A stretch of DNA of 64,000 nucleotides from Antrihabitans spumae (GTDB lineage Bacteria; Actinomycetota; Actinomycetes; Mycobacteriales; Mycobacteriaceae), in NCBI RefSeq assembly GCF_043944905.1, contig NZ_JBIMSN010000020.1, positions 1-64,000 of the forward strand. The letters are read 5' to 3'. Made by a program: the position numbers and the translations under genes. This document shows positions 1 to 8,823 of this stretch, piece by piece. The first letter of the stretch is position 1; every line of letters begins with the position of its first letter. A model generated the notes under the pieces. It made no database searches, was not told the DNA's origin, and saw nothing but the letters and a program-made list of their open reading frames with translations.

Positions 1-2
1 CA

Positions 3-59
3 CCTTTCTTCATGTACGACACCAACTCCGAAGGAATTACCGTGAAAGCGGCAGGCTAG
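3..59 (+). CDS. 3' end of a gene cut by the window start (unidentified)
   Basis: An open frame enters from the left edge and ends at a TAG at 57-59. The visible C-terminal peptide is about 18 residues, ending DTNSEGITVKAAG. This looks like a natural protein end, followed by a convergent gene whose stop lies at 140-142. Too little is present to assign a family. It could also be chance open frame, so confidence is low. Confidence 0.3.
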   Translation, partial: PFFMYDTNSEGITVKAAG

Positions 60-139
60 CTACCTGTCGTTGCGGTCGAGCAGCGACTGATGCGCGCTGC
101 ACGCACCAACCGCCCACGTGATATCTCCGAAGTCGACAT

Positions 140-1312
140 TCACGAGCACACCGGCGGACGCCAACCGATTACCCGATCGAGACTGCGCGCTGTCAACGGC
201 TTTGGAATACGCCCGCCCAGACGAATAGCTGTGTCGCGAATTGCAACTGCCACAGGCGAAGTGCACTCGGCAACCGATCCGGTCCGCCGAGAGAGACGAC
301 CGAGCGCGGTCGTTCGTCGGCGTCGGAGCCGGTCGTATTCGACTAGAGCAGCAGATCTCTGCGCGCCTGGCTGGCCTAATACATGCGCGAGTTCGATGGC
401 GTCTTCAATGGCGAGGTTCGCGGAACCGACGTTCGGAGTCATCGCGTGTGCTGCGTCGCCGACCACGACCATGCGTCGGAAGTAAAACTTGCTGAGCGGT
501 CTCGTAAGTTCCTCGATACATGTGTAGTACGGCTCCGCCGCCGTCGATCTGGCAATTAGCGAAGGGATCGGGTCATGCCAGTCCCCGTACGCGGCGGCCA
601 AGATCGCGGCGGTTGTCGCAGACCCCGAGTCGTCAGAAGAACGCAAGATCGCGGAGCAGTGCACCATGTCGTCGGAAATAGGCAAGATCGAGAAGCGTGC
701 ACCAGTACCCCAAGTTTCGCCGGCCACCACGTCCAACCCACTTCTGGGAACAACGAACCGCCAACTCCTACTGGCGCAACTCCGAATTCCCGGATGTGTC
801 GGTTCGACAAAAGAACGGACAGACGAGCGAATGCCATCGGCGCCGACGATGATATCTGACTCGAAAGAATCGCCAGATGACGTAGTGACCACAGCTGGAA
901 ATGCCGAGCCACCGCCCTGCACTCCGATGACAGAGCTTTGGAATCTCACCGACCCAGCGGGGAGAGCTGAGTGCAACGCGCTCAGCAGATCTGCCCTCAG
1001 AAGGGCTCGAATGCCGACACCGAAACGCGATTCCACGAAGTCGAGATCTGTTTTCGCCAACCATTTGCCGCGCGGGTTTCGAATTCCGCCGTGCTCTTGG
1101 ACGACGGAGCAGGCACGAACTTTATCACCGATGCCGATCGCATCGAGGCCGAGCAGCCCGTTGGGAGTAAGTCCAATGCCTCCCCCTGAGGCTCGAAGTT
1201 CGGCTCCACGCTCCAGCACGGTGACATCCCAACCCTTTCGATGAAGTGCGAGCGCAGTCGCAAGACCGCCGATTCCACCTCCGACAACGCACGCCGTGTC
1301 GTCGATTCGCAT
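140..1312 (-). CDS. FAD-dependent aromatic-ring monooxygenase (UbiH/PHBH-like)
   Basis: About 390 residues when started at the ATG at 1312, just before the dinucleotide-binding motif; the frame runs open further upstream, but that extension runs into the regulator gene. Visible motifs are the N-terminal FAD-binding GGGIGG (residues 11-16) with an acidic strand end (VLERG), the DG motif GADGIRSSVR near residue 157, and the GD motif GDAAHAM near 285. Together these define the class A flavoprotein hydroxylase family, which uses NAD(P)H and O2 to hydroxylate aromatic or similar substrates. The substrate cannot be read from the sequence. It is the last gene of a minus-strand group with an XRE regulator and a UDP-sugar dehydrogenase. 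Confidence 0.85.
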   Translation of the reverse strand: MRIDDTACVVGGGIGGLATALALHRKGWDVTVLERGAELRASGGGIGLTPNGLLGLDAIGIGDKVRACSVVQEHGGIRNPRGKWLAKTDLDFVESRFGVGIRALLRADLLSALHSALPAGSVRFQSSVIGVQGGGSAFPAVVTTSSGDSFESDIIVGADGIRSSVRSFVEPTHPGIRSCASRSWRFVVPRSGLDVVAGETWGTGARFSILPISDDMVHCSAILRSSDDSGSATTAAILAAAYGDWHDPIPSLIARSTAAEPYYTCIEELTRPLSKFYFRRMVVVGDAAHAMTPNVGSANLAIEDAIELAHVLGQPGAQRSAALVEYDRLRRRRTTALGRLSRRTGSVAECTSPVAVAIRDTAIRLGGRIPKPLTARSLDRVIGWRPPVCS

Positions 1313-1370
1313 ATGTCCATGGTGATCGGAATCCGTCGGACCGCAAGTGCGAAAAGCCAACTCGGCGGCG

Positions 1371-1643
1371 CTACTCTGCAAGTTGCGCGGCTCCGGTGTC
1401 GGCTGGTTCCGACATGTAGAAGACGTCGGCGATCGGAACGTCGAAATACTTGGCGATTTGAAGTGCATGGAAGAGGCTTGGACTGGCCAGTTCGCGTTCG
1501 AGGTATCCGATCGTCTGGTAGTGCACGCTCAAGGCATCCGCAAGCTGGCGGCGTGAGACCCCTTTTCTATGCCGAAGGGCAGCAATACGATTGCGCACCG
1601 GCCGTGGCTCGGGACTGGCTCTGCGGGGATCGGAGAGGCTCAT
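1371..1643 (-). CDS. Small XRE-family transcriptional regulator
   Basis: A 90-residue protein that is almost entirely one Cro/C1-type helix-turn-helix domain (residues 18-72). The recognition region reads SRRQLADALSVHYQTIGYLE, followed by the typical ALQIAKYFDVPIADVF segment. No ligand-binding domain is present. It lies about 60 bases upstream of the FAD monooxygenase and 10 bases downstream of the UDP-sugar dehydrogenase stop codon, all on the minus strand, so it probably belongs to the same transcript and may regulate it. That role is inferred from position. Confidence 0.85.
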   Translation of the reverse strand: MSLSDPRRASPEPRPVRNRIAALRHRKGVSRRQLADALSVHYQTIGYLERELASPSLFHALQIAKYFDVPIADVFYMSEPADTGAAQLAE

Positions 1644-1652
1644 GTGCCCAGG

Positions 1653-3044
1653 TTACGGATTCAGCGCCCCGTCGGGGTCGGCGTGCGCTCGGCGCTCCGC
1701 AGTCGAGCCGCTGAAGCCCATTCGGCCCAGTGCGCTATATGACCACCCTGCTGCGCGCCACGTCAGGGGATCGAGGCAGTTGCGTCCGTCCACGATCGCC
1801 TTACCCCGAACGACGGCTTCGAGGTCGCCGGGAAGCATTGCGGAGAACTCGGGCCAGTCCGTAAGCACGAGTATCGCGTCGGCGTTCCTGCACGCGAGCG
1901 CCGTTGAACGAGCGTACTTAAGCTCTGGAAAAGCATTGCGAGACTTAGACATCGCCTGTGGATCGAAGACTGTGACTGTGGCGCCAAGTCTTCTGAGATC
2001 CTCGGCGACGTCGAGCGCGGGCGAGTTGCGTATATCGTCAGTGCCCGGTTTGAATGCGGCTCCGAGAACAGCGATGCTTCTGTCGCGCGATGTGCCGCCG
2101 CACGCAGCAATGGCCAGATGAGTCGTTCGTGCGCGTGCGCGAAGGTTGATCTGCTCGACGTCGTGCAAGAGACGCGCAATTGACACGATCCCGAGCTCAT
2201 CAGCCTTTGCCACTAAGGCGTGCAAGTCCTTCGGCAAGCAACCGCCGCCGTATCCCAGGCCAGCGCCCAGGTGCATACGCCCGATCCGCGGATCGTAGCC
2301 GAGGGCATCTGCGAGCACCGAGACGTCGGCACCAGCAGCGTCACATAGCTCCGCCATCGCATTGATGAACGAGATTTTGGTTGCCAGAAAGGAATTAGCT
2401 GCTGTTTTCGTGAGTTCGGCAGTTTCCAGATCGGTGACAACCATAGGGATCTGGCGCGCGAGCAGCAGGCGATAGATTGTTCGCGCTAACCGCTCCGCGC
2501 GGATGTTCGTGCGATTCTCGGTGCCGAGAACAATCCGAGTCGGAGATAAAGTGTCACGTACCGCGTGGCCCTCGCGGAGGAACTCCGGATTCCATGCGAG
2601 TTCGATGTCAGCCTCGGCCGATGCGGTGTCCTTGATACGTTCAATCAGATGTCGGGCTGTACCTACTGGCACTGTGGATTTGCCGAGTATCACAGATGGG
2701 ACAGTGATCCGTGCTGAGAGCGCATCGATCGTGGCGCGGATTTGGCTTAGATCGGAAGTTCCAAGCGGATCGAGTTGAGGTGTGCCAACGCAGATAAAAT
2801 GGATTGCGCCCCAAGTGCCGACGGCATCGTACGATGTACTGAAGTGCAGCCGTCCGGCTGCAATATTTCTCTGCAGAACCTCATCGAGATGAGGTTCAAA
2901 GAACGGCGCACGGCCCGTGCGGAGAAGATTGATCTTTGACGGATCCGTGTCCACAGCAAGGACATCGTGCCCAAGCTCCGCCATGCACGCCGCATGTGTA
3001 GCACCGAGATATCCGGTACCAACTACGGTTACTCGTGCCGACAT
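1653..3044 (-). CDS. UDP-glucose/GDP-mannose dehydrogenase family protein
   Basis: 463 residues, normal for UDP-glucose 6-dehydrogenase. The N-terminal Rossmann motif is VVGTGYLG (residues 7-14). NPEFLREG (152-159) and the lysine-containing LTKTAANSFLATK (211-223) mark the central domain. The catalytic cysteine is C269 in GGGCLPKD. The family oxidises the C6 hydroxyl of a nucleotide sugar to a carboxylate using two NAD+, giving UDP-glucuronate or a similar precursor for surface polysaccharide. No glycosyltransferase is adjacent, so the polymer served is unknown. The stop codon is 10 bases before the XRE regulator, suggesting one transcript. The last ~35 residues are low-complexity. Confidence 0.92.
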   Translation of the reverse strand: MSARVTVVGTGYLGATHAACMAELGHDVLAVDTDPSKINLLRTGRAPFFEPHLDEVLQRNIAAGRLHFSTSYDAVGTWGAIHFICVGTPQLDPLGTSDLSQIRATIDALSARITVPSVILGKSTVPVGTARHLIERIKDTASAEADIELAWNPEFLREGHAVRDTLSPTRIVLGTENRTNIRAERLARTIYRLLLARQIPMVVTDLETAELTKTAANSFLATKISFINAMAELCDAAGADVSVLADALGYDPRIGRMHLGAGLGYGGGCLPKDLHALVAKADELGIVSIARLLHDVEQINLRARARTTHLAIAACGGTSRDRSIAVLGAAFKPGTDDIRNSPALDVAEDLRRLGATVTVFDPQAMSKSRNAFPELKYARSTALACRNADAILVLTDWPEFSAMLPGDLEAVVRGKAIVDGRNCLDPLTWRAAGWSYSALGRMGFSGSTAERRAHADPDGALNP

Positions 3045-3167
3045 GACGTCGAACGATACGAACCACTGCCCCTGTGCGGGAAGTTCTTGGCAAACGTGCT
3101 CTCTGTTTTGGTCGAGGACAGAGAATGCAGATGCATCCGGTGATGTTCAAGTGAGGAAATTCCCCAG

Positions 3168-3710
3168 CTACGCGGGCGGGGCCGGTGTCGCGCTCAAAAT
3201 TTCTCTCCCCAATCCGTCGGCTGCCGCGCGCTCAGCGGCATTTACGTTGCTCAGTAGCCGAGGCCATTCAACGACAACGACCCGCTCCCACAGTTCGGGC
3301 GGAATTGTATTGGCCAGGTGGTGACTCTCACCGATTGGCAGGTCACGGAGGCGCCGGCGCGCATCGAGCGTTTGACCAACATAGGCAAGCCCCGCTCCGC
3401 GGACAAAGACTCCATACACGGCAGGCCCAGCAGGAGACGGCCTGTTGTCAGTCTGTTGAGTAAGCAGTTCGCCAATCCGGTATGCAAACCGAAATCTCTG
3501 CTCCTGCCACGCTCGAATCAGGTCGGGAGAACCGGTAAGGGCGTCGAGCGCTTCAAGCCATCGACCGAAGTTCAGTGTCCGATCCACGTCGCTCACCTGC
3601 ACAATGATGCACGGCCGTCCGGCGACGGCGTGCTTGAGGGCGTCGTCTATCGCGACCAGTGCCGCGTATGCATTGGTCCAGTTCGTTTCGCAGATCGCTG
3701 GGTGCTGCAT
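3168..3710 (-). CDS. GIY-YIG-like nuclease-fold protein
   Basis: A 180-residue protein. The C-terminal half carries a degenerate GIY-YIG signature: VYGVF (98-102), then AYVGQTLDARRRL (109-121) with the usual arginine, then a glutamate (E160, NAAERAA) at about the spacing of the metal-binding residue. The N-terminal ~90 residues resemble nothing I recognise. GIY-YIG domains occur in repair, restriction and homing nucleases. No toxin, methylase or transposase lies nearby, so the role is open. The ATG at 3710 is the first start after the divergent cutinase region. Family assignment rests on the motif only. Confidence 0.6.
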   Translation of the reverse strand: MQHPAICETNWTNAYAALVAIDDALKHAVAGRPCIIVQVSDVDRTLNFGRWLEALDALTGSPDLIRAWQEQRFRFAYRIGELLTQQTDNRPSPAGPAVYGVFVRGAGLAYVGQTLDARRRLRDLPIGESHHLANTIPPELWERVVVVEWPRLLSNVNAAERAAADGLGREILSATPAPPA

Positions 3711-3757
3711 CGTTTTGGCGGCGATTAGATTTCGCCAACAGTGGGTAGTTGGCGGGT

Positions 3758-4486
3758 ATGACCGGTAACCTACGCAAGATGACCGCCCGCTCTTTTGCGC
3801 CGATCGTGTGTGCCGCTTTCGCGGCCTTGGCGATGCCGCTCAGTTTGCCCGCCCAGTCGGCGATGGCAGCACCGTGCCCAGACGTCGAGGTGGTGTTCGC
3901 GCGAGGTACCGCCGAGCCTGCGGGACTCGGAATCACCGGCACTGCCTTCGCCGAGTCGGTGCGGCTGCGCTCGCCCGGTAAGTCGGTCGGCACGTATGCC
4001 GTGAACTACCAGGCGAGCGCCGACTTCAACAATCCGATTCCCTTCGCTCGCACCGTCCTTGACGGGATCAGGGACGCGCAGGGGCACCTCGAGTTCATGG
4101 CAGCCAGCTGCCCGGGAACCAAGATCGTGCTCGGCGGATACTCTCAGGGTGCTGTAGTCGCCGGGTTCGCCGTCATGGACGGTCTGCCTGCAGGCGTCAA
4201 GCCCGAGTATGCGGCCGCTGTCCCACCGCCCATCTCGGCGGACGTAGCAGACAATGTCGCGGCAGTCGTGCTGTATGCCAAGCCGTCCGACCGCTGGATG
4301 CGCGACATCGGTGCACCGCCGGTCGTCGTCGGACCGGCGTACGCCGCGAAGACCATCGACTACTGCATCCCCGGCGACACGATCTGTGACGGCTCGGGCG
4401 TCGGCCAGCCCAACCCGCTGCACGTCCTCTACGGATTCAACGGGATGGCAATCGCAGGAGCGGACTTCGCGATGGGGCGCCTGTAG
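3758..4486 (+). CDS. Secreted cutinase-family serine esterase
   Basis: About 242 residues from the ATG at 3758; a TTG at 3749 or an ATG at 3779 are other possible starts. A Sec signal peptide is visible (basic start, hydrophobic core around 13-30, likely cleavage near AMA-AP). The mature protein begins CPDVEVVFARGTAEP, typical of cutinases. The nucleophile is S129 in GGYSQGA, with D207 (GDTICDG) and H222 completing the triad. Cysteines sit at positions expected for two disulfides. Family members hydrolyse cutin, short-chain esters or lipids outside the cell. A strong terminator follows at 4504-4557. Confidence 0.93.
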   Translation: MTGNLRKMTARSFAPIVCAAFAALAMPLSLPAQSAMAAPCPDVEVVFARGTAEPAGLGITGTAFAESVRLRSPGKSVGTYAVNYQASADFNNPIPFARTVLDGIRDAQGHLEFMAASCPGTKIVLGGYSQGAVVAGFAVMDGLPAGVKPEYAAAVPPPISADVADNVAAVVLYAKPSDRWMRDIGAPPVVVGPAYAAKTIDYCIPGDTICDGSGVGQPNPLHVLYGFNGMAIAGADFAMGRL

Positions 4487-4503
4487 TTCCTGCACCGACC
4501 CGG

Positions 4504-4557
4504 AATCGTGAAGAGTTGCACCCTCTGAGAGGGAGTAACTCTTCACGATTTCTTTTT
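4504..4557 (+). terminator. Intrinsic terminator after the cutinase gene
   Basis: A 14-bp perfect stem (AATCGTGAAGAGTT at 4504-4517 with AACTCTTCACGATT at 4537-4550) continues into a GC-rich CCCTC/GAGGG extension around a short TGAG-type loop. It is followed by TCTTTTT. It begins 17 bases after the cutinase stop codon. Confidence 0.85.
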
Positions 4558-4586
4558 GTGCCACAGCCTCTAGCGACTACCAACGA

Positions 4587-4624
4587 CAAAGGCCGCGAAC
4601 CCCTTTCGGAGTTCGCGGCCTTTG
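4587..4624 (-). terminator. Intrinsic terminator of the fasciclin lipoprotein gene
   Basis: A perfect 14-bp inverted repeat, CAAAGGCCGCGAAC at 4587-4600 with GTTCGCGGCCTTTG at 4611-4624, encloses a 10-base loop. It lies just past the minus-strand stop codon at 4645. The symmetric AAA/TTT flanks could let it act in both directions. With the neighbouring hairpin at 4504-4557, it insulates two convergent genes. Confidence 0.8.
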
Positions 4625-4644
4625 CTAGGTCGAACGTCAGCTGA

Positions 4645-5307
4645 TCAGGCAGCCGGCGGGGTGAGGACCTGGTCGATCAGGTAAACGGTCGCGTTGGCGG
4701 TCTTGACGCCACCACAGATGACCGAAGCTCCGTTGACCTTCAGTGCATCGCCCGAGCCGGTGACCTCGACGGGCTGGCCTTCGACGGTGGTCTGCGATCC
4801 GGCGATTGCGTCAGGCGCGATCTGGCCGGGGACGACGTGGTAGGTCAGGATCTTGGTGAGCAGCGCTGAATCGGTCTTCAGCGTCTCGATCGTGGCCGGG
4901 TCGACAGCCTTGAATGCGTCGTCGACGGGTGCGAAGACAGTGAACTCGCCGCCGTTGAGCGTGTCGACGAGGTTGACGCCGGGGTTGAGCTGGCCGGAGA
5001 CCGCTGCAACGAGGGTCGTCAGGAGCGGGTTGTTGGAGGCCGCGGTGGCGACCGGATCAGCTGCCATGCCCGAAACGGAGCCTGCACCGCTCGGAACCTG
5101 TGCGGCGTAACCGGCACAGCCGGGGCCGACGAGTCCTGCGGCCGGATCTGCTGCCGAAGACGTCGACATTGATTCGCTGGTTGCTGCCGCGGCGGCCGTG
5201 GTGGTCGCATCGGCGCTGTCGCTGCTGCTGTCGTCCGAGCATGCCGAAAGTCCTACAACGCCGAGCGCTGCGATGCTTGCAATGGCGATCTTGCGTTGGA
5301 TTCGCAT
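4645..5307 (-). CDS. Fasciclin (FAS1) domain lipoprotein, MPT83/MPB70-like
   Basis: 220 residues. The N-terminus is a lipoprotein signal with lipobox VGLSAC (C23), so the mature protein should be lipid-anchored on the outer face of the membrane. A Ser/Ala/Thr-rich linker (about 24-60) leads to one FAS1 domain (about 95-218) with the characteristic FTVFAPVDDAF and LTYHVVPG motifs. Mycobacterial relatives are MPT83 and MPB70, surface antigens with adhesion-like roles. A GAGGAC ribosome-binding site precedes the ATG at 5307. The gene stands alone between terminators and the divergent molybdoenzyme gene. Confidence 0.93.
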   Translation of the reverse strand: MRIQRKIAIASIAALGVVGLSACSDDSSSDSADATTTAAAAATSESMSTSSAADPAAGLVGPGCAGYAAQVPSGAGSVSGMAADPVATAASNNPLLTTLVAAVSGQLNPGVNLVDTLNGGEFTVFAPVDDAFKAVDPATIETLKTDSALLTKILTYHVVPGQIAPDAIAGSQTTVEGQPVEVTGSGDALKVNGASVICGGVKTANATVYLIDQVLTPPAA

Positions 5308-5546
5308 CTTGTATGTCCTCTTTCATTGGCTACGACGGGCGCTTGATCGCCGCCGCTGTTCGTGAAGCATTCGTCTCAGTCGGCAAAAGGGATGGGTATC
5401 GGTATGTCCGATTTCGAAAAACTCCCTGAGGATCTCCTGAGAAAGCAGACGTATCCAAATGCTTTGCGCCTGAAAGCAATCCCGGAGGTCTATGTGTAAC
5501 GAAGGACAGTCACCCACTTTCACTACAACCGACCGCCGAGGGACCG

Positions 5547-7127
5547 ATGACCACGCAGGCACCACCAGAGGTCGCAGAGACCCGTCCAAGGCGACGATTC
5601 GTTGCCCGTGGGCTTTCGGGAATCATCGCAGCCGGTGTGGTGCTCGGGGTCGGTGAACTTGCCGCGGTCCCCATCGATCCGAACAGTTCGCCGTTCTTCG
5701 CGGTCGGCAACGTGACGGTCGATCGGGCTCCGGAGTTCGCGCGCGAGTTCGCGATCGAGACCTTCGGAACCAACGACAAGCCCGCGCTGTTCATCGGAAT
5801 GTCCATTGCGATGGTGCTGATCGGTGCGGTGATCGGACTGATCGAACGACCGCGTCGCCCGCTGGGCAGCGTCGCGTTGATCGTGCTCGGACTCGTCGCC
5901 GTCTACGCGTCGCAACAACGCATCACGTCGGACTGGACGTTCGCGATCCCGAGCATCGTCGGCGTCGTGTTCGGAATCTTGGTTCTGCGATTGCTCATCG
6001 GCGCCCTGACCTCGGTTGCGCCGAAAGACGAGGATTTCAAACCGGTTTCGGAGTCCCGCCTGCCGCGCCGCAAGTTCCTGGTCCTCGGCACCGGCATCGC
6101 AGCGGCTGCTGTCGCGATCGGTGTCGCTGGACGCTACATCGGTGCGCGACTGACCGACGTCGTCGCAGACCGCGCCAACTTCCGACTGCCGTCGGTGACG
6201 AACAAGGCAAAGCCGATCGCTGCGGGCACCGATATCAACGTTCCCGGGTCGACGACCTTCCTCACCCCGAACGAGACGTTCTATCGAATCGACACAGCGT
6301 TGCAGGTCCCCAAGTTGGTCCGCGACGACTGGCAGCTGCGCATTCACGGCATGGTCGACCGCGAGATCACGTTGAACTGGGACGATCTTGTCGCTCGCAC
6401 CGCAATGGAGCGCACGATCACGTTGACCTGTGTGTCCAACGAGGTCGGCGGTCCGCTCGCGGGCAACGCGACGTGGATCGGTTATGCGATCAAGGATCTG
6501 CTGGACGAGGCAGGTGTCGACCCCGAAGCCGACATGCTGCTCTCCACCAGTGTCGACGGGTGGACCAGTGGAACGCCCGTTGCGGCACTGCGCGACGGCC
6601 GCGACGCGATTCTCGCCGTCTCGATGAACGGACAACCGCTGCCCCTCGAGCACGGTTACCCCGTCCGCCAGGTCGTTCCCGGGCTGTACGGCTTCGTGTC
6701 GGCAACGAAGTGGGTTGTCGACTGGGAGTTGACTCGCTTCGACAAGGCCGAGGCGTACTGGACGAAACGCGGTTGGGGTGCGCAGGCGCCGATCAAGACG
6801 GCCTCTCGGATCGACGTCCCTGCGGCGCTTGCGCCCGTCCCTGCCGGTCGGGTGGTTGTCGCGGGAACGGCATGGGCCCAGCGGCGCGGTATCGAGAAGG
6901 TCGAGATCCGGGTGGACAAGCAGCAGTGGCAGCAGGCAGTTCTCGCGCCCGAGTATTCGATCGACACGTGGCGCCAATGGACCTACGAGTGGGATGCGGC
7001 CGCCGGCAACCACGTGATCGAAGTTCGAGCGACCGACCTCGACGGCAATACGCAGACCGAAGAGCGGACGCCGCCGATTCCTGGTGGGTCGACCGGCTGG
7101 CACAACCGGACGATCATCGTCAGGTAA
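5547..7127 (+). CDS. Membrane-anchored molybdopterin-dependent oxidoreductase (sulfite oxidase fold)
   Basis: 526 residues. The N-terminal part carries three or four transmembrane segments (about 20-40, 81-99, 107-122, 134-155) and another hydrophobic stretch at about 177-200 after a double-arginine-like RLPRRKF. The rest (about 240-520) is a sulfite-oxidase-type catalytic domain. C295 in TLTCVSNEVGG is the expected molybdenum-ligating cysteine. A dimerisation-like beta domain follows (VEIRVDKQQWQQA, then EVRATDLDGN). This layout matches actinobacterial membrane-bound molybdopterin oxidoreductases of unknown substrate. A GAGGGA ribosome-binding site precedes the ATG. The nitrate genes downstream also need molybdenum cofactor, but the 220-base gap suggests a separate unit. 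Confidence 0.88.
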   Translation: MTTQAPPEVAETRPRRRFVARGLSGIIAAGVVLGVGELAAVPIDPNSSPFFAVGNVTVDRAPEFAREFAIETFGTNDKPALFIGMSIAMVLIGAVIGLIERPRRPLGSVALIVLGLVAVYASQQRITSDWTFAIPSIVGVVFGILVLRLLIGALTSVAPKDEDFKPVSESRLPRRKFLVLGTGIAAAAVAIGVAGRYIGARLTDVVADRANFRLPSVTNKAKPIAAGTDINVPGSTTFLTPNETFYRIDTALQVPKLVRDDWQLRIHGMVDREITLNWDDLVARTAMERTITLTCVSNEVGGPLAGNATWIGYAIKDLLDEAGVDPEADMLLSTSVDGWTSGTPVAALRDGRDAILAVSMNGQPLPLEHGYPVRQVVPGLYGFVSATKWVVDWELTRFDKAEAYWTKRGWGAQAPIKTASRIDVPAALAPVPAGRVVVAGTAWAQRRGIEKVEIRVDKQQWQQAVLAPEYSIDTWRQWTYEWDAAAGNHVIEVRATDLDGNTQTEERTPPIPGGSTGWHNRTIIVR

Positions 7128-7350
7128 GTCATCGGTCGCACGACCGGGCGATCGGAAATCTTTCGCCGTTGTGCACCGGGGCCAGCGAAGGCTGTCGTAC
7201 CGCAATCGTCGTGCGGTACGTTTTCAACGAGTCGTACTGTGAGTCAGCGCTTCTGATGTCGCGACGCAGCGTCCTCGGATCTCTCGCTGCGGTGTCCAGT
7301 ACCCGGCTCGTCTCTTGCTTGGTGGTGGCCACGTGCGAAGGGAGCGTGCT

Positions 7351-8823
7351 TTGTCTCCGGTATCCGGCGAAGCGGACACACAGGGCGGTCGTTGGAGGTT
7401 GCGGGAGCGGCGGTGGATCGCGGACTGGGATCCCGAAGACGTCGAACGCTGGAACAACGGCGGCGCCAGGGTGGCCAAGCGAAATCTGATCTATTCGATC
7501 TTCGCCGAGCACGTCGGCTTCTCGGTGTGGTCCATCTGGTCGGTGATGGTGCTGTTCATGCCCGTCGACAAGTACGGAATCGATACGGGCGGCAAGTTCT
7601 TGCTGTTGGCGGTTCCGACACTTACCGGTGCCATACTCCGCCTCGCCTATACCTTCGCGCCTGCGAAGTTCGGCGGCAGGAACTGGACCATAGTCAGCGC
7701 CGCAATTCTTGCGGTACCGACGCTGTTGGCTCTGTACTTCATCTTGCACCCTGAAACTTCATACACCACTTGGCTTTTCGTCGCCGCGCTAGCGGGATTC
7801 GGTGGTGGAAACTTCGCGTCGTCGATGACGAACATCAACTCCTTCTACCCACAGCGGCTGAAGGGCTGGGCGCTTGGCCTCAACGCAGGCGGCGGGAATC
7901 TCGGTGTGCCGGCCATCCAGATCGTCGGTCTGCTCGCGCTGTCGGCGGTCGGCGACGCCGCACCGTCCGTCGTCTGCGCGGTCTATCTCGTTCTGATCGC
8001 TGCTGCCTCGATCGCTGCTGCGGCATTCATGGACAACCTGTCCGGGCAGGACCTGAGTCCACGAGTGATGGTAAACGCCCTTCGGTTCGGTCATTCGTGG
8101 GTGATCAGCCTGCTGTACATCGGAACGTTCGGATCGTTCATCGGCTACAGCTTCGCCTTCGGGCAACTGCTCCAGATCAACTTCGTCGCTTCCGGTGAAA
8201 CACCTGCGCAAGCCGCACTGCATGCGGCGCAGATCGCCTTCGTCGGACCACTTCTCGGATCGTTGTCGCGGCCCCTCGGCGGTAAGCTGTCCGACCGTAT
8301 CGGCGGCGGACGGGTCACGTTCTATACCTTCGTCGCGATGCTTGTTGCCGCGGGCGCGCTCGTTGTCGCAAGCTCGGTCGACGACAACACATCCGGGGCG
8401 ACCGGTGGCGGCGTGATGGCGGTCTACGTGTTGGCCTTCATCGTTCTGTTCATCCTGTCCGGTGTCGGAAACGGGTCGACCTACAAGATGATTCCGGCGG
8501 TGTTCGAAGTCAGGTCATGGCGACTTTCCGACCGCACACCGAACGAGCGCGCTGCGTGGTCGCGGTCGATGGCCGGTGCATTGATCGGCTTTGCGGGTGC
8601 GATCGGGGCCATCGGAGGCGTGTTGATCAATGTCGTGCTGCGCATCTCGTACAGCGGTGCTGCCAAGTCGGCGACCGACGCGTTCTTCGTGTTCGCGGGC
8701 TTCTATCTGCTGTGCGCGATCGTCACCTGGTACGTCTTTCTGCGTCGGCGCGCGGTCGATTCGATGACCGGCGACGATGGATTGGTCGCCGAGCGAGCCC
8801 TGTCCAGCATCACGCGGGTATGA
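7351..8823 (+). CDS. narK: Nitrate/nitrite transporter NarK (MFS)
   Basis: About 490 residues. I chose the TTG at 7351 because GAAGGGAG lies six bases upstream; the frame is open to a TTG at 7315. An N-terminal cytoplasmic stretch (WDPEDVERWNNGGARVAKRN) precedes about 12 hydrophobic segments. NNP-family signatures are visible: GFGGGNFASSMTNINSFYP and GLNAGGGNLGV in the first half, and GNGSTYKMIPAVF in the second. Such proteins take up nitrate or exchange it for nitrite. The stop overlaps the start of the nitrate reductase gene as ATGA at 8820-8823, implying translational coupling and an assimilatory role. Confidence 0.93.
   Translation: MSPVSGEADTQGGRWRLRERRWIADWDPEDVERWNNGGARVAKRNLIYSIFAEHVGFSVWSIWSVMVLFMPVDKYGIDTGGKFLLLAVPTLTGAILRLAYTFAPAKFGGRNWTIVSAAILAVPTLLALYFILHPETSYTTWLFVAALAGFGGGNFASSMTNINSFYPQRLKGWALGLNAGGGNLGVPAIQIVGLLALSAVGDAAPSVVCAVYLVLIAAASIAAAAFMDNLSGQDLSPRVMVNALRFGHSWVISLLYIGTFGSFIGYSFAFGQLLQINFVASGETPAQAALHAAQIAFVGPLLGSLSRPLGGKLSDRIGGGRVTFYTFVAMLVAAGALVVASSVDDNTSGATGGGVMAVYVLAFIVLFILSGVGNGSTYKMIPAVFEVRSWRLSDRTPNERAAWSRSMAGALIGFAGAIGAIGGVLINVVLRISYSGAAKSATDAFFVFAGFYLLCAIVTWYVFLRRRAVDSMTGDDGLVAERALSSITRV

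Noticed and set aside
5523..7205. A minus-strand open frame of about 560 codons opposite the molybdopterin oxidoreductase.
   Set aside because: The plus-strand protein has clear membrane helices and the molybdenum cysteine; the minus-strand translation is Arg/Asp-rich without domains.
8517..8819. Upstream extension of the nitrate reductase frame.
   Set aside because: It overlaps the conserved end of narK, while the ATG at 8820 starts exactly before the iron-sulfur CxxC motif and overlaps the narK stop.
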